Source of the DNA: Axinella damicornis
Taxonomy: Eukaryota; Porifera; Demospongiae; Axinellida; Axinellidae
Assembly: GCA_963931865.1 (NCBI GenBank)
Contig: OZ007518.1
Coordinates: 5,039,029 to 5,103,028, forward strand
Length of the DNA stretch: 64,000 nt
Direction: 5' to 3'
Part shown: in pieces, positions 54,906-64,000 of the stretch
How positions within the stretch are numbered: position 1 is the first letter of the stretch
Layout: each line of letters starts with the position of its first letter
Translations under genes and position numbers: made by a program
The notes under the pieces: generated by a model
Databases searched by the model: none
Seen by the model: the letters and a program-made list of their open reading frames with translations, nothing else
What the model was told of the DNA's origin: nothing

Positions 54906-55986
54906 CCAAGGTTTGTTGTGTGATATAACATCCATATGCATCTCCTCTAAAGGCATACAGGAGGGTACAAGTGTGGTGACTGAGAGTTCACACTACTTAC
55001 GTTTTTGCAATCTCTGGTTGTAAGAGTGCCAATGGTGTCAGCCTATCAAGCTATTAACCTTGTTATTGAAACTATGCAAATTTGTTTTCCTTCTCTAGCT
55101 CCTGTGCCTACTTATGGTAACGGGTCAATGCAAGTATGATTGTTCACTCTGTTTCAGTCATTAATTAAAATTGTTTTCCAACATGCCAGTACTTCATGAG
55201 GCTCGACAAAAGTTTGTGCACACTTCATATGTACTCTCTCCATATTTCATGGTGTACGTTGGCTGAGATATGAATATTAAATTTGATCCAATTGCAAGCT
55301 GTTGTTTTGCAGTGCAGAAAATTAACAAACTTGTGTTCCCTCTCTATACAGTATCACAAAAGTTATAAACTCAAAGTCAACTGTTCTGGTATAGGGTGAC
55401 TCAGTTATGAATCATTGAACTGGCCAAGCTTTCTCTCTGGATGCCAGCAGTAGCTACTTTGCAACTTATCTGGTATGTTTACATGTGAAGATGTTTCCCT
55501 CCACTTTTCTATTATTCTGGCTCAGATAGAACATGCCTAGCATTGTAACTGGCACTGAGAGTGAGTCATTGATCCGGTCTGACACTTGAAGTGGGTTGGT
55601 GGAAATGTACATGTAACCATGCACTGATGCACACAGGAAGATGAATGGTGATGGTGCATGGTGATAGTGTGTGGCTAAATTGGAATGCTGTGAAACAGTA
55701 CTGTACTAGTTCAGTGGAATTTCATATGAAAGTTTGCACTTGTTTGTGCGTTTATGCATAGATACTAGGCCGTGACTTTAACTCTATCTTTATCCAGACA
55801 TTGTTTGGCCAAATGCTACTATTTTGTTGTTGTTGGTGTTGTTGTTGTTGTTCTGTTTTTGCAATGTCTTGGTGTCAGAGTGCCAACTGTGTCAACCAAT
55901 TATGCAATCAAAGCAACTTTCTTTGTAATATACAACATTCCCTCTCTCTATATAGCGTATGATCGTTCACCCTCTCAGGCAAGATG
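54906..55986. other. Stretch without a clear gene
   Basis: No gene supported. Short GTTGTTGTT run near 55840. The end leads into the 56-bp array. Confidence 0.4.
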
Positions 55987-56720
55987 GTGTGCTGTATAAT
56001 CCCAATGGTAGGAACAAAGAAGGTGATACACCACTGCACATTGCTTGCTGTATAATCCCAACGGTAGGAACAAAGAAGGTGATACACCACTGCACATTGC
56101 TTGCTGTATAATCCCAACGGTAGGAACAAAGAAGGTGATACACCACTGCACATTGCTTGCTGTATAATCCCAACGGTAGGAACAAAGAAGGTGATACACC
56201 ACTGCACATTGCTTGCTGTATAATCCCAACGGTAGGAACAAAGAAGGTGATACACCACTGCACATTGCTTGCTGTATAATCCCAACGGTAGGAACAAAGA
56301 AGGTGATACACCACTGCACATTGCTTGCTGTATAATCCCAACGGTAGGAACAAAGAAGGTGATACACCACTGCACATTGCTTGCTGTATAATCCCAACGG
56401 TAGGAACAAAGAAGGTGATACACCACTGCACATTGCTTGCTGTATAATCCCAACGGTAGGAACAAAGAAGGTGATACACCACTGCACATTGCTTGCTGTA
56501 TAATCCCAATGGTAGGAACAAAGAAGGTGATACACCACTGCACATTGCTTGCTGTATAATCCCAACGGTAGGAACAAAGAAGGTGATACACCACTGCACA
56601 TTGCTTGCTGTATAATCCCAACGGTAGGAACAAAGAAGGTGATACACCACTGCACATTGCTTGCTGTATAATCCCAACGGTAGGAACAAAGAAGGTGATA
56701 CACCACTGCACATTGCTTGC
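55987..56720. repeat. 56-bp tandem array, 13 units, ankyrin-like sequence
   Basis: Thirteen almost identical units, with CACCACTGCAC at 56029 and every 56 bp to 56701. The only common variant is AATGGT for AACGGT. On the plus strand each unit reads NPNGRNKEGDTPLHIAC, containing GDTPLHIA, the core signature of an ankyrin repeat. Because 56 is one short of 57, the frame slips each unit and plus reading hits TAA. On the minus strand no stop occurs in any frame, giving three overlapping 240-290 residue artefact ORFs. It lies within the duplicated remnants of the 51.6-kb gene type. Confidence 0.92.
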
Positions 56721-56784
56721 TACATGAAAGAATGGAGTATTATTAAACGAAAGGAATTGCAGCACCAATATTCCCAACAATGAT

Positions 56785-58870
56785 TATGTCTGTAGCATCA
56801 TATGTCATGGATGTACAGATTGAGTTTTGTCACAACATGCAATGCAAAGGTAAACTAAAATTAATGACATTGTAAACAACTTTACACTGTGAATTTCTTT
56901 CACATCAACTATTGATGTATTGTATTTCACATATATATGCAGCATTTCCTCACTGGAACTGTGCAGGGTCTGGGGGCCCCGTCCGGACCCCTTATCCATC
57001 TATTCTGTTCTTGTTCTGGTTGCTTCCAGACCCTGCCACCAGCTGTTCTTGTTCTGGTTGCTTCCAGACCCTGCCACCAGCTGCATGGTTTGGCGGATGA
57101 GCCAGGCAAGTTAACTCACCTGATCCAATCAGTCCTGCTCATTGATCTTTTTCCTTCCCATCAGTGTGTTCCTATTTTCAATCTATCTCTTTCAGTGCTT
57201 GGGGGACATGTTGGAGACTGACCCGTCTCCGACAATGGCCCAACCCTCCATATTGCCTGGCTCATGATCACACTCCCAGTACAAGGTACCCGTACTAGGT
57301 GGAGCAACTAGCTAGCTAAGGCTGATGTACGATATTACCCAAGTACCCTTACCCTGTGTGACCGTAATTCCTTTGTTTGACGGCACGCTCTTTGCAAGCA
57401 ATTAAATGGCAGCTGCTCCTGCTCGCCTAAAGTCGCAATTACGTTGTGCGCATGCTGGGATCCCTACCTGGCTCCGCCCACCCCATGCAGCTGGCCTCTC
57501 CTTTCTTTGTCTGTTAGCTTAGCTTAACTATTGTTAAGCTTCATGATAATTTGGATTCACATCAACAATGGGAGCACCAATGGTTTACTGGAGGCGACGA
57601 ACAGCATGTGATCATTTCAAAGCAAATCTGTATGCATGCCGCTGAGTTCCTACAGCAGAGCATTTTAATCATTCTCAAAAATTCTCAAATAAAGGTTCAA
57701 ATAACACAATCATACTTATGGCCTTCACAGCAAAGAGAAAAGGAAGGGGTTGGAAGTGGGAGCTAGGTCCTTTTCTCTTTGCTGCGTTTCAAATTTTACT
57801 TAATGCTATCTCTTCTCTACTGTAACAGTCATACAAGACATACAACATTCAACTCCTGATTATGTACACAGCACGGCAGTATGTATTCTCTTGGTTTATA
57901 TTAAGAACTGATGCTACTTGCCTGCACATGCTATTAGTGTCTGCCTAGTGTTTATTCACTATACTTGTACTTCCAGATTAGATGCACAGCTAGCATGATC
58001 CAACCAATCACCCACTCTGCCGGTGAAACTGAAGAGAGCACATGGGCAGCAGCAACATGGAGGAATATATAATGATTTGCCTCTTCTTGGTGAGAGAAAG
58101 GAAGAAGTCAGCAAAGCTCAGGATGAAGAGCAGCTTTTTCCATTTTCTCTGCTTACTGGTCGTGGTACAATAGCGACCTCCTTGAAAACCTCATCACTCA
58201 GTTTGGGGATGGAGGAAAAGTTGTGCCATGAATTTTCAGATTTCCTCACCTCATAATCCAGATATCAGGAAAAGTTGCGCAACGAATGTTCAGAGTCAAG
58301 ATATCAGGAAAATCTGCGCAATGAACGTTCACAGTCAAGGCATCACAGGAATATCTGCGCAATGAACATTCACAGTCAAGGTATCACAGGAAAATCTGCG
58401 CAATGAACGTTCACAGTCAAGGTATCACAGGAAAATCTGCGCAATGAACGTTCACAGTCAAGGTATCACAGGAAAATCTGCGCAATGAACGTTCACAGTC
58501 AAGGTATCACAGGAAAATCTGCGCAATGAACGTTCACAGTCAAGGTATCACAGGAAAATCTGCGCAATGAACGTTCAGAATTAACATAATTATCTGGAAA
58601 AGCTGCGCAATGAACGTTCACAGTCAAGGTATCTGTGTAATGAACGTTCAGAATCAAGATATCAGGATAAGTTGCGCTATGAATGCTCAGATTTCCTCAT
58701 AATTTGGTTATCGACCTCAAATTTGGTGCTGGACATGGAAGATTAGGAAGTTGATGAGAACCTGGAAGAATATCTCTTGGGCAAATCAGAGCTAGGACTT
58801 CAACACAAGATTATAATTGTGGGAGTATCACCCCAAGTGCTCTATATACCTGTCGTCTGCATGTCATGTA
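56785..58870 (+). pseudogene. Scrambled, degraded second copy of the 51.6-kb gene
   Basis: 56785-56935 resembles 53305-53500 (GTCACAACA, TTTCTTTCACATCAACTATT). 57541-57990 closely matches 53532-53990 (GATAATTTGGATTCACATCA, AGCAAATCTGTATGCATGCC). 58077-58870 matches 52050-52440 (CTTGGTGAGAGAA, TTTTCTCTGCTTACTGG, ATCACCCCAAGTGCTCTA). The order is changed: the 52-kb-like part follows the 53-kb-like part, as expected from tandem duplication with loss. Stops, deletions and a 41-bp minisatellite remove coding capacity. A two-copy 39-bp repeat (TTCTTGTTCTGGTTGCTTCC) sits at about 57005-57082. Confidence 0.8.
58258..58690. repeat. 41-bp minisatellite born inside the pseudogene exon
   Basis: About nine to ten units of TCAAGGTATCACAGGAAAAT plus CTGCGCAATGAACGTTCACAG. 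The parental coding stretch (GATCAGGAAAGGTTGAAG and CGCAAGGAACGTTCAGA, about 52170-52230) is recognisable in the intact copy, where it encodes EDQERLKNYRKERSD and occurs once. Confidence 0.85.
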
Positions 58871-59510
58871 AGCAAGGTTCGTGAATTTCTATTGTGCCTG
58901 ATTAGTTATTTCCCATCTCAGCATCACGTGCTGGGAAGTTGTACCACAATTCCATCATATCACAATTCAACAGTGTACTCCGGTCCCATGCACTTTTTGT
59001 TGTTCAGTTCGATTATTACATGCAACAATTGCAATGTGCAATACATCTGCGACTCTGACATTTACTTCTATTTTTGTACACAATCATGCATTTTTTTTCT
59101 AATAAGTCATGAACAGGAATACAACACTCATTGCAAGTTCTGAAACAGATACATAATTAGTTCTTGTGAGAGCTATAATTGCAGGATAATAGTAATGGAG
59201 TGATCCACAGCTGCTGCCCTCAGAGGCAAATGAGTGCATGGTTGTATGGTCACAGAAAGAGAAATGAGCCGAAATCAGTAATTAAAACTCATTCCCAGCC
59301 ATAGGGGGTCGATGTGACCCTACTGGGGTCATATATAGATGTTATAACGTGAATACTAGAAATAGTATATTACCTATACTTTGAATTATACCATCAAGTA
59401 GATTAGATTCTTGGGCATCCCAAGTCTCGTTCCCAGACCCTGAACATGCATGCACACGAGGCTCACAAGCAAAATTAGTCACGTTTTTAAGACTTTTTCC
59501 TTATTTATAC
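58871..59510. other. Stretch without a clear gene
   Basis: No gene supported. A degraded foldback-family end (CAAGTCTCGTTCCCAGACCC) lies at about 59421-59440. Confidence 0.4.
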
Positions 59511-62500
59511 GAGGGGCAACCGCACTCCTGGTAGCCGTTGCAACGCCGTGGTTGCCTCGCAGTAGCGAAGCTAATTATTGCAATTCGTTCCAATTAACGC
59601 ACATCCACGTGGCTCAGTCGATCGCGCGCAAGCAATGGCGACCAAAAGGAATACAAGACAGCACTCACAACTTAGCCAGCACGGTGAGTTTTGGCATGTA
59701 AGCGTCAATGAACGACAGCGATCACGGCTGTGTGGTCAGAATCTTCGTGTGCCTTTCCTAAGAACGGTACTGCCACCGGAAGTCGGAGAGAGCGCTCGAG
59801 CAATGGCGGCCACGGCGAGACAAAAGCGCTTGTATCTCCACCACCAAGGTGAGTTTCAGCACAAAAATTGTACGCTTGGGTCACTGAACGATAGCGATCA
59901 CGATGGTGTAGGCAGATTCTTTGTAGGCCATTCGCAAGGTAGTGTAAGGTTATTTATTTATTACATTACGCGGCACAATTTTTCCTATACCAGGAGTGTA
60001 ACATTACGCGGCACAATTTTTCCCCTACCAGGAGTGTAACGAGGGGCAACCGCACTCCTGGTGGCCTTTGCAACGCCGCGGTTGCCTCGCCGTAGCGAAG
60101 CTAATTATTGCAATTCGTTCCAATTAACGCACATGCCACGTGCTCAGTCGATCGCGAGCTATGGCGACCAAACTGAGGAAGACAAGACAGCACTCACAAC
60201 TTAGCCAGTACGGTGAGTTTTGGCATGTAAGCGTCAGTGAACGATAGCGATCACGGCTGTGTGGTCAGAATCTTCGTGTGGCTTTCCTAAGAACGGTACT
60301 GCCACCCACGGGGCCACAGTTACCAAATTGCCAGACGCAATGCCACTTTAGTTGGTTGGTTGTTTCTCCCCTCAGGCAAAAAAGTACTCGGAGTGGCAAT
60401 TTGGTACTTGCAGTGATTCTAGCCTTTTATGCCGTCAAAACCGCCTCCCTATCCCTCTCTAGGCCCTCTCGCTACCTCAAATTCAGCTCTGCGCACGGGC
60501 GCTGCACCACAGGCGTCCTCTTCGGGTGGACGTGGGCGCCCGCAGCCCACTCGCTGACTGTACCTTCAAGTGATTCGACCCAGCCAAGTGTTTTCTGACG
60601 TGATATACGCTCAGTGATGAGAGATCTGCCCCACAACTGCGGAGCTTCTTGGTAGGAGGACGCGCTTCTTCCACGGCCTCGGATCGTCAACGCGCTCGTC
60701 AACCTTCATTGCACGTGTCCATTACTCGTGCACCTCCGTATATCTTATTTCTTGGACCGTATACCTCCGTATACTACGACACGTCATTATGACGTCATGG
60801 TTGGTTGTTGGTTCGCAGGTCAAGGCAAAAAGGGGGATTGCGTCGGCAAAAAAGTGAACGGTGGCCCCGTGCTGCCACCGGAAGACGGAGAGAGCGCTCG
60901 AGCAATGGCGGCCACGGCGAGACAAAAGCGCTTGTATCTCCACCACCAAGGTGAGTTTCAGCACAAAAATTGTACGCTTGGGTCACTGAACGATAGCGAT
61001 CACGATGGTGTAGACAGATTCTTTGTAGGCCATTCGCAAGGTAGTGTAAGGTTATTTATTTATTTACATTACACGGCACAATTTTTCCTATACCAGGAGT
61101 GTAACATTACGCGGCACAATTTTTCCTATACCAGGAGTGTAACGAGGGGCAACCGCACTCCTGGTGGCCTTTGCAACGCCGCGGTTGCCTCGCCGTAGCG
61201 AAGCTAATTATTGCAATTCGTTCCAATTAACGCACATGCCACGTGGCTCAGTCGATCGCGAGCTATGGCGACCAAACTGAGGAAGACAAGACAGCACTCA
61301 CAACTTAGCCAGTACGGTGAGTTTTGGCATGTAAGCGTCAGTGAACGATAGCGATCACGGCTGTGTGGTCAGAATCTTCGTGTGGCTTTCCTAAGAACGG
61401 TACTGCCACCGGAAGACGAAGAGAGCGCTTGAGCAATGGCGGCCACGGCGAGACAAAAGTGCTTGTATCTCCACCACCAAGGTGAGTTTCAGCACAAAAA
61501 TTGTACGCTTTGGTCACTGAACGATAGCGATCACGATGGTGTAGGCAGATACTTTGTAGGCCACTCGCAAAGTAGTCAAAGGTTATTTAGATTATTTAGA
61601 TTATTTAGATTCGAGGGGCAACCGCACTCCTGGTAGCCGTTGCAACGCTGGCTGCGACTCGCCGTAGCGAAAGCTAAAGTATCGCAGTTATTCCCAATTA
61701 ACGCACATGCCACGTGGCAACCACGCTCAGTCGATCGCTAGCAATGGCGACCAAAGGGAAGACACGAAATTGTAACAGCACTTACAACTTTACCTGCACG
61801 GTGAGTTTTGGCATGTAAGCGTCAGTGAACAACAGCGATTACGGCTGTGTGGTCAGAATCTTTGTGGGCCCTTCGTATAACTGTACTGGCAACCAACGTC
61901 GAAGAGAACGATCGAGCAATGGCGGCCGACGGCACGACAAAAGCTCTTGTATCTCCACCACCAAGGTGAGTTTCACCACAATTATTGTGTGGTAGTGTCA
62001 CTGCATGATAGCGATCACAACGGTGTAGTCAGAATCTCTGTAGACCTTTCCTGCGTGCTGTGAGGTTTGATTATTTATTTAGATTATTTAGATTACGAGG
62101 GGCAACCGCACTCCTGGTAGCCGCGATTCAACCGGTTGCAACTCGCTGGGTGGTCATAGTCTTTGTTGCAATGAAACCTTGAAAGTTGAAAAGAGCACTT
62201 GAGCAATGGCGGCTGAAGGGAAGACAAAAGCGCTCACAACTCCACTACCAAGATGAATTTCAGCAACAAAATTGTACGGTTGGGTCACTGCACGATAGTG
62301 ATCATGAAGATTTAGTCAGAACCTTTGTAGGACCTTCCTGCGGGCTGGTAGGTTTTTTATTTCTTTATATTTGCATTATTAGCGAGGGGCAACCGCACTC
62401 CTGGTAGCCGCGATGCAACCGGTTGCAACTCGCTGGGTGGTCATAGTCTTTGTGGCAATGAAACTTTAAAAGTTGAAGAGAGCGTTCGAGCAATGGCGGC

Positions 62501-64000
62501 TGAAGGGAAGACAAACGCACTCACAACTCCACGACCAAGATGAATTTCAGCAACAAAATTGTACGGTTGGGTCACTGCACGATAGTGATCATGAAGATTT
62601 AGTCAGAACTTGTGTAGGTCCTTCCTGCGGGCTGGGAGGTTTTTTATTTGTTTATTATTTGTTTATATTTGCATTATTAGCGAGGGGCAACCGCACTCCT
62701 GGTAGCCGCGATGCAACCGGTTGCAACTCGCTGTGTGTCATAGTCTTTGTGGTAATGAAACTTTGAAAGTTGAAGAGAGCGCTCGAGCAATGGCGGCTGA
62801 AGGGAAGACAAAAGCACTCACAACTCCACGACCAAGATGAATTTCAGCAACAAAATTGTACGGTTGGGTCACTGCACGATAGTGATCATGAAGATTTAGT
62901 CAGAACCTTTGTAGGTCCTTCCTGCGGGCTGGGAGGTTTTTTATTTGTTTATTATTTGTTTATATTTGCATTATTAGCGAGGGGCAACCGCACTCCTGGT
63001 AGCCGCGATGCAACCGGTTGCAACTCGCTGTGTGTCATAGTCTTTGTGGTAATGAAACTTTGAAAGTTGAAGAGAGCGCTCGAGCAATGGCGGCTGAAGG
63101 GAAGACAAAAGCACTCACAACTCCACTACCAAGATGAATTTCAGCAACAAAATTGTACGGTTGGGTCACTGCACGATAGTGACCATGAAGATTTAGTCAG
63201 AACCTTTGTAGGTCCTTCCTGCGGGCTGGGAGGTTTTTTATTTGTTTATATTTGCTTTATTAGCGAGGGGCAACCGCACTCCTGGTAGCCGTTGCAACTC
63301 CGCGGTTGCCTCGCAGTAGCGCAACCTAATTATTGCAATTCGTTCCAATTAACGCACATGCCACGTGGCAACCACGCTCAGTCGAACGCTAGCAATGGCG
63401 ACCAAAGGGAAGACACGAAATTATAACAGCACTTACAACCTTGCCAGCACGGTGAGTTTCGGTATGTAACCGTCAGTGAACAACAGCGATTACGGCTGTG
63501 TGGTCAGAATCTTTGTGGGCCCTTCGTATGACTGTACTGGCAACCAACGTCGAAGAGAACGATCGAGCAATGGCGGCCGACGGCACGACAAAAGCGATTG
63601 TATCTCCATCACCAAGGTGAGTTTCGCCACAATTATTGTGTAGTTGTGTCACTGCATGATAGCGATCACGATGGTGTAGTCAGAATCTCTTTAGACCTTT
63701 CCTGCGTGCTGTGAGGTTTGATTATTTAATTATTTAGATTATTTAGATTATTTAGATTATTTACGCGGCACAATTTTTCCTATACCAGGAGTGTAACGAG
63801 GGGCAACCGCACTCCTGGTAGCCGTTGCAACGCTGGCTGCGACTCGCCGTAGCGAAAGCTAAGTATCGCAGTTATTCCCAATTAACGCACATGCCACGTG
63901 GCAACTACGCTCAGTCGATCGCTAGCAATGGCGACCAAAGGGAAGACACGAAATTGTAACAGCACTTACAACTTTACCTGCACGGTGAGTTTTGGCATGT
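59511..64000 (+). repeat. Tandem array of start-exon cassettes (units ~285-535 bp), continuing past the window
   Basis: Units begin GAGGGGCAACCGCACTCCTG at 59511, 60040, 61143, 61613, 62097, 62382, 62681, 62980, 63265 and 63799. Long units hold two cassettes: ATGGCGACCAAA... ending CACGGTGAGTTTTGG, and ATGGCGGCC... ending CCACCAAGGTGAGTTTC. Both have a Kozak-like AGCAATGGCG and a strong 5' splice donor 15-19 codons later. Short units (62.1-63.3 kb) keep one cassette whose donor has become AGATGAATTTC. Some units end with GCGGCACAATTTTTCC and TATACCAGGAGTGTAA, complementary to the CACTCCTGGTA of the start. No acceptor or second exon was found. Confidence 0.85.
60307..60871. mobile_element. 565-bp non-autonomous DNA transposon with 8-bp target duplication (hAT-like)
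   Basis: Inverted ends CACGGGGCCAC(A)GTT and the complement of GGTGGCCCCGTG. CTGCCACC flanks it exactly at 60299-60306 and 60872-60879, and the empty site is seen in the sister unit at about 59769 (GTACTGCCACCGGAAG). Eight-bp duplications are typical of hAT (and P) superfamilies. No transposase. Confidence 0.88.

Noticed and set aside
55908..56780. Three overlapping 243-290 residue minus-strand ORFs
   Set aside because: They are all produced by the 56-bp stop-free array, and the recognisable protein signal (GDTPLHIA) is on the plus strand.
62186..63288. Four similar 73-97 residue ORFs starting MKRALEQWRLKG
   Set aside because: They begin upstream of the shared ATGGCG in another frame and run through repeat copies including the unit ends. 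Similarity between them reflects DNA repetition, not protein conservation.

Overview
The window is eukaryotic and most likely from a marine sponge (demosponge), with a cnidarian as the main alternative. The evidence is short GT-AG introns of about 50-80 bp, a TKL-type kinase fused to a coiled coil and Kelch repeats, a Death-domain protein, a gene of the Cys-rich 'GCGCGKC' type that I recall from sponge and coral gene models, and very dense non-coding repeats rich in AGCTAGCT words. This assignment is inference; no marker gene fixes the species.

Layout. 0-3.1 kb: three copies of an unrecognised secreted-protein family (one 5'-partial on +, two on -). 4.2-5.3 kb: a decayed LINE tail. 6.3-10.7 kb (-): a complete seven-exon kinase/coiled-coil/Kelch gene, with a 16-bp minisatellite in one intron and a hairpin element beside an exon. 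10.8-13.7 kb: a pile of nested palindromic elements, including two TTAA-flanked elements set head to head with a TA-flanked element inside one arm. 14.0-14.4 kb: a 14-bp minisatellite. 17.4-18.9 kb (+): an eight-exon gene assembled here from splice sites, encoding 179 residues with two duplicated double-cysteine modules. 20.7-22.9 kb (-): a 5'-truncated LINE. 23.4-26.8 kb (-): a near full-length non-LTR retroelement with an N-terminal CXC-like cysteine cluster and a C-terminal nuclease-like domain, broken by two frameshifts.

31.0-31.5 kb (+): Death-domain exons. 32-39.5 kb: foldback elements, a 645-bp direct repeat flanking a CTTATAAG-rich element, and a 200-bp dispersed repeat. 41.1-47.6 kb: a 6.47-kb segment bounded by CACTGTTAAAA inverted ends with subterminal repeat arrays, carrying further nested elements. 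50.3 kb: a small tail-anchor-like ORF. 51.6-54.0 kb (+): the GCGCGKC-type gene, with one frameshift; its first exon is phase-compatible with the last Death-domain exon, so the two may be one gene split by a 20-kb transposon-filled intron. 56.0-58.9 kb: an ankyrin-like 56-bp tandem array and a scrambled, minisatellite-expanded pseudogene copy of the same gene. 59.5-64 kb: a tandem array whose units each carry ATGGCG start contexts, most followed by a GTGAGT splice donor, interrupted by a 565-bp element with an 8-bp target duplication.

Host genes here fall into signalling or immune-like types (TKL kinase, Death domain) and secreted lineage-specific proteins. Most remaining sequence is transposable. 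The strongest unexplained signal is a family of foldback elements ending in TAGCCTCGTTCCCAGGC, several with clear 9-11 bp target-site duplications and interiors that differ between copies but stay self-complementary within each copy.
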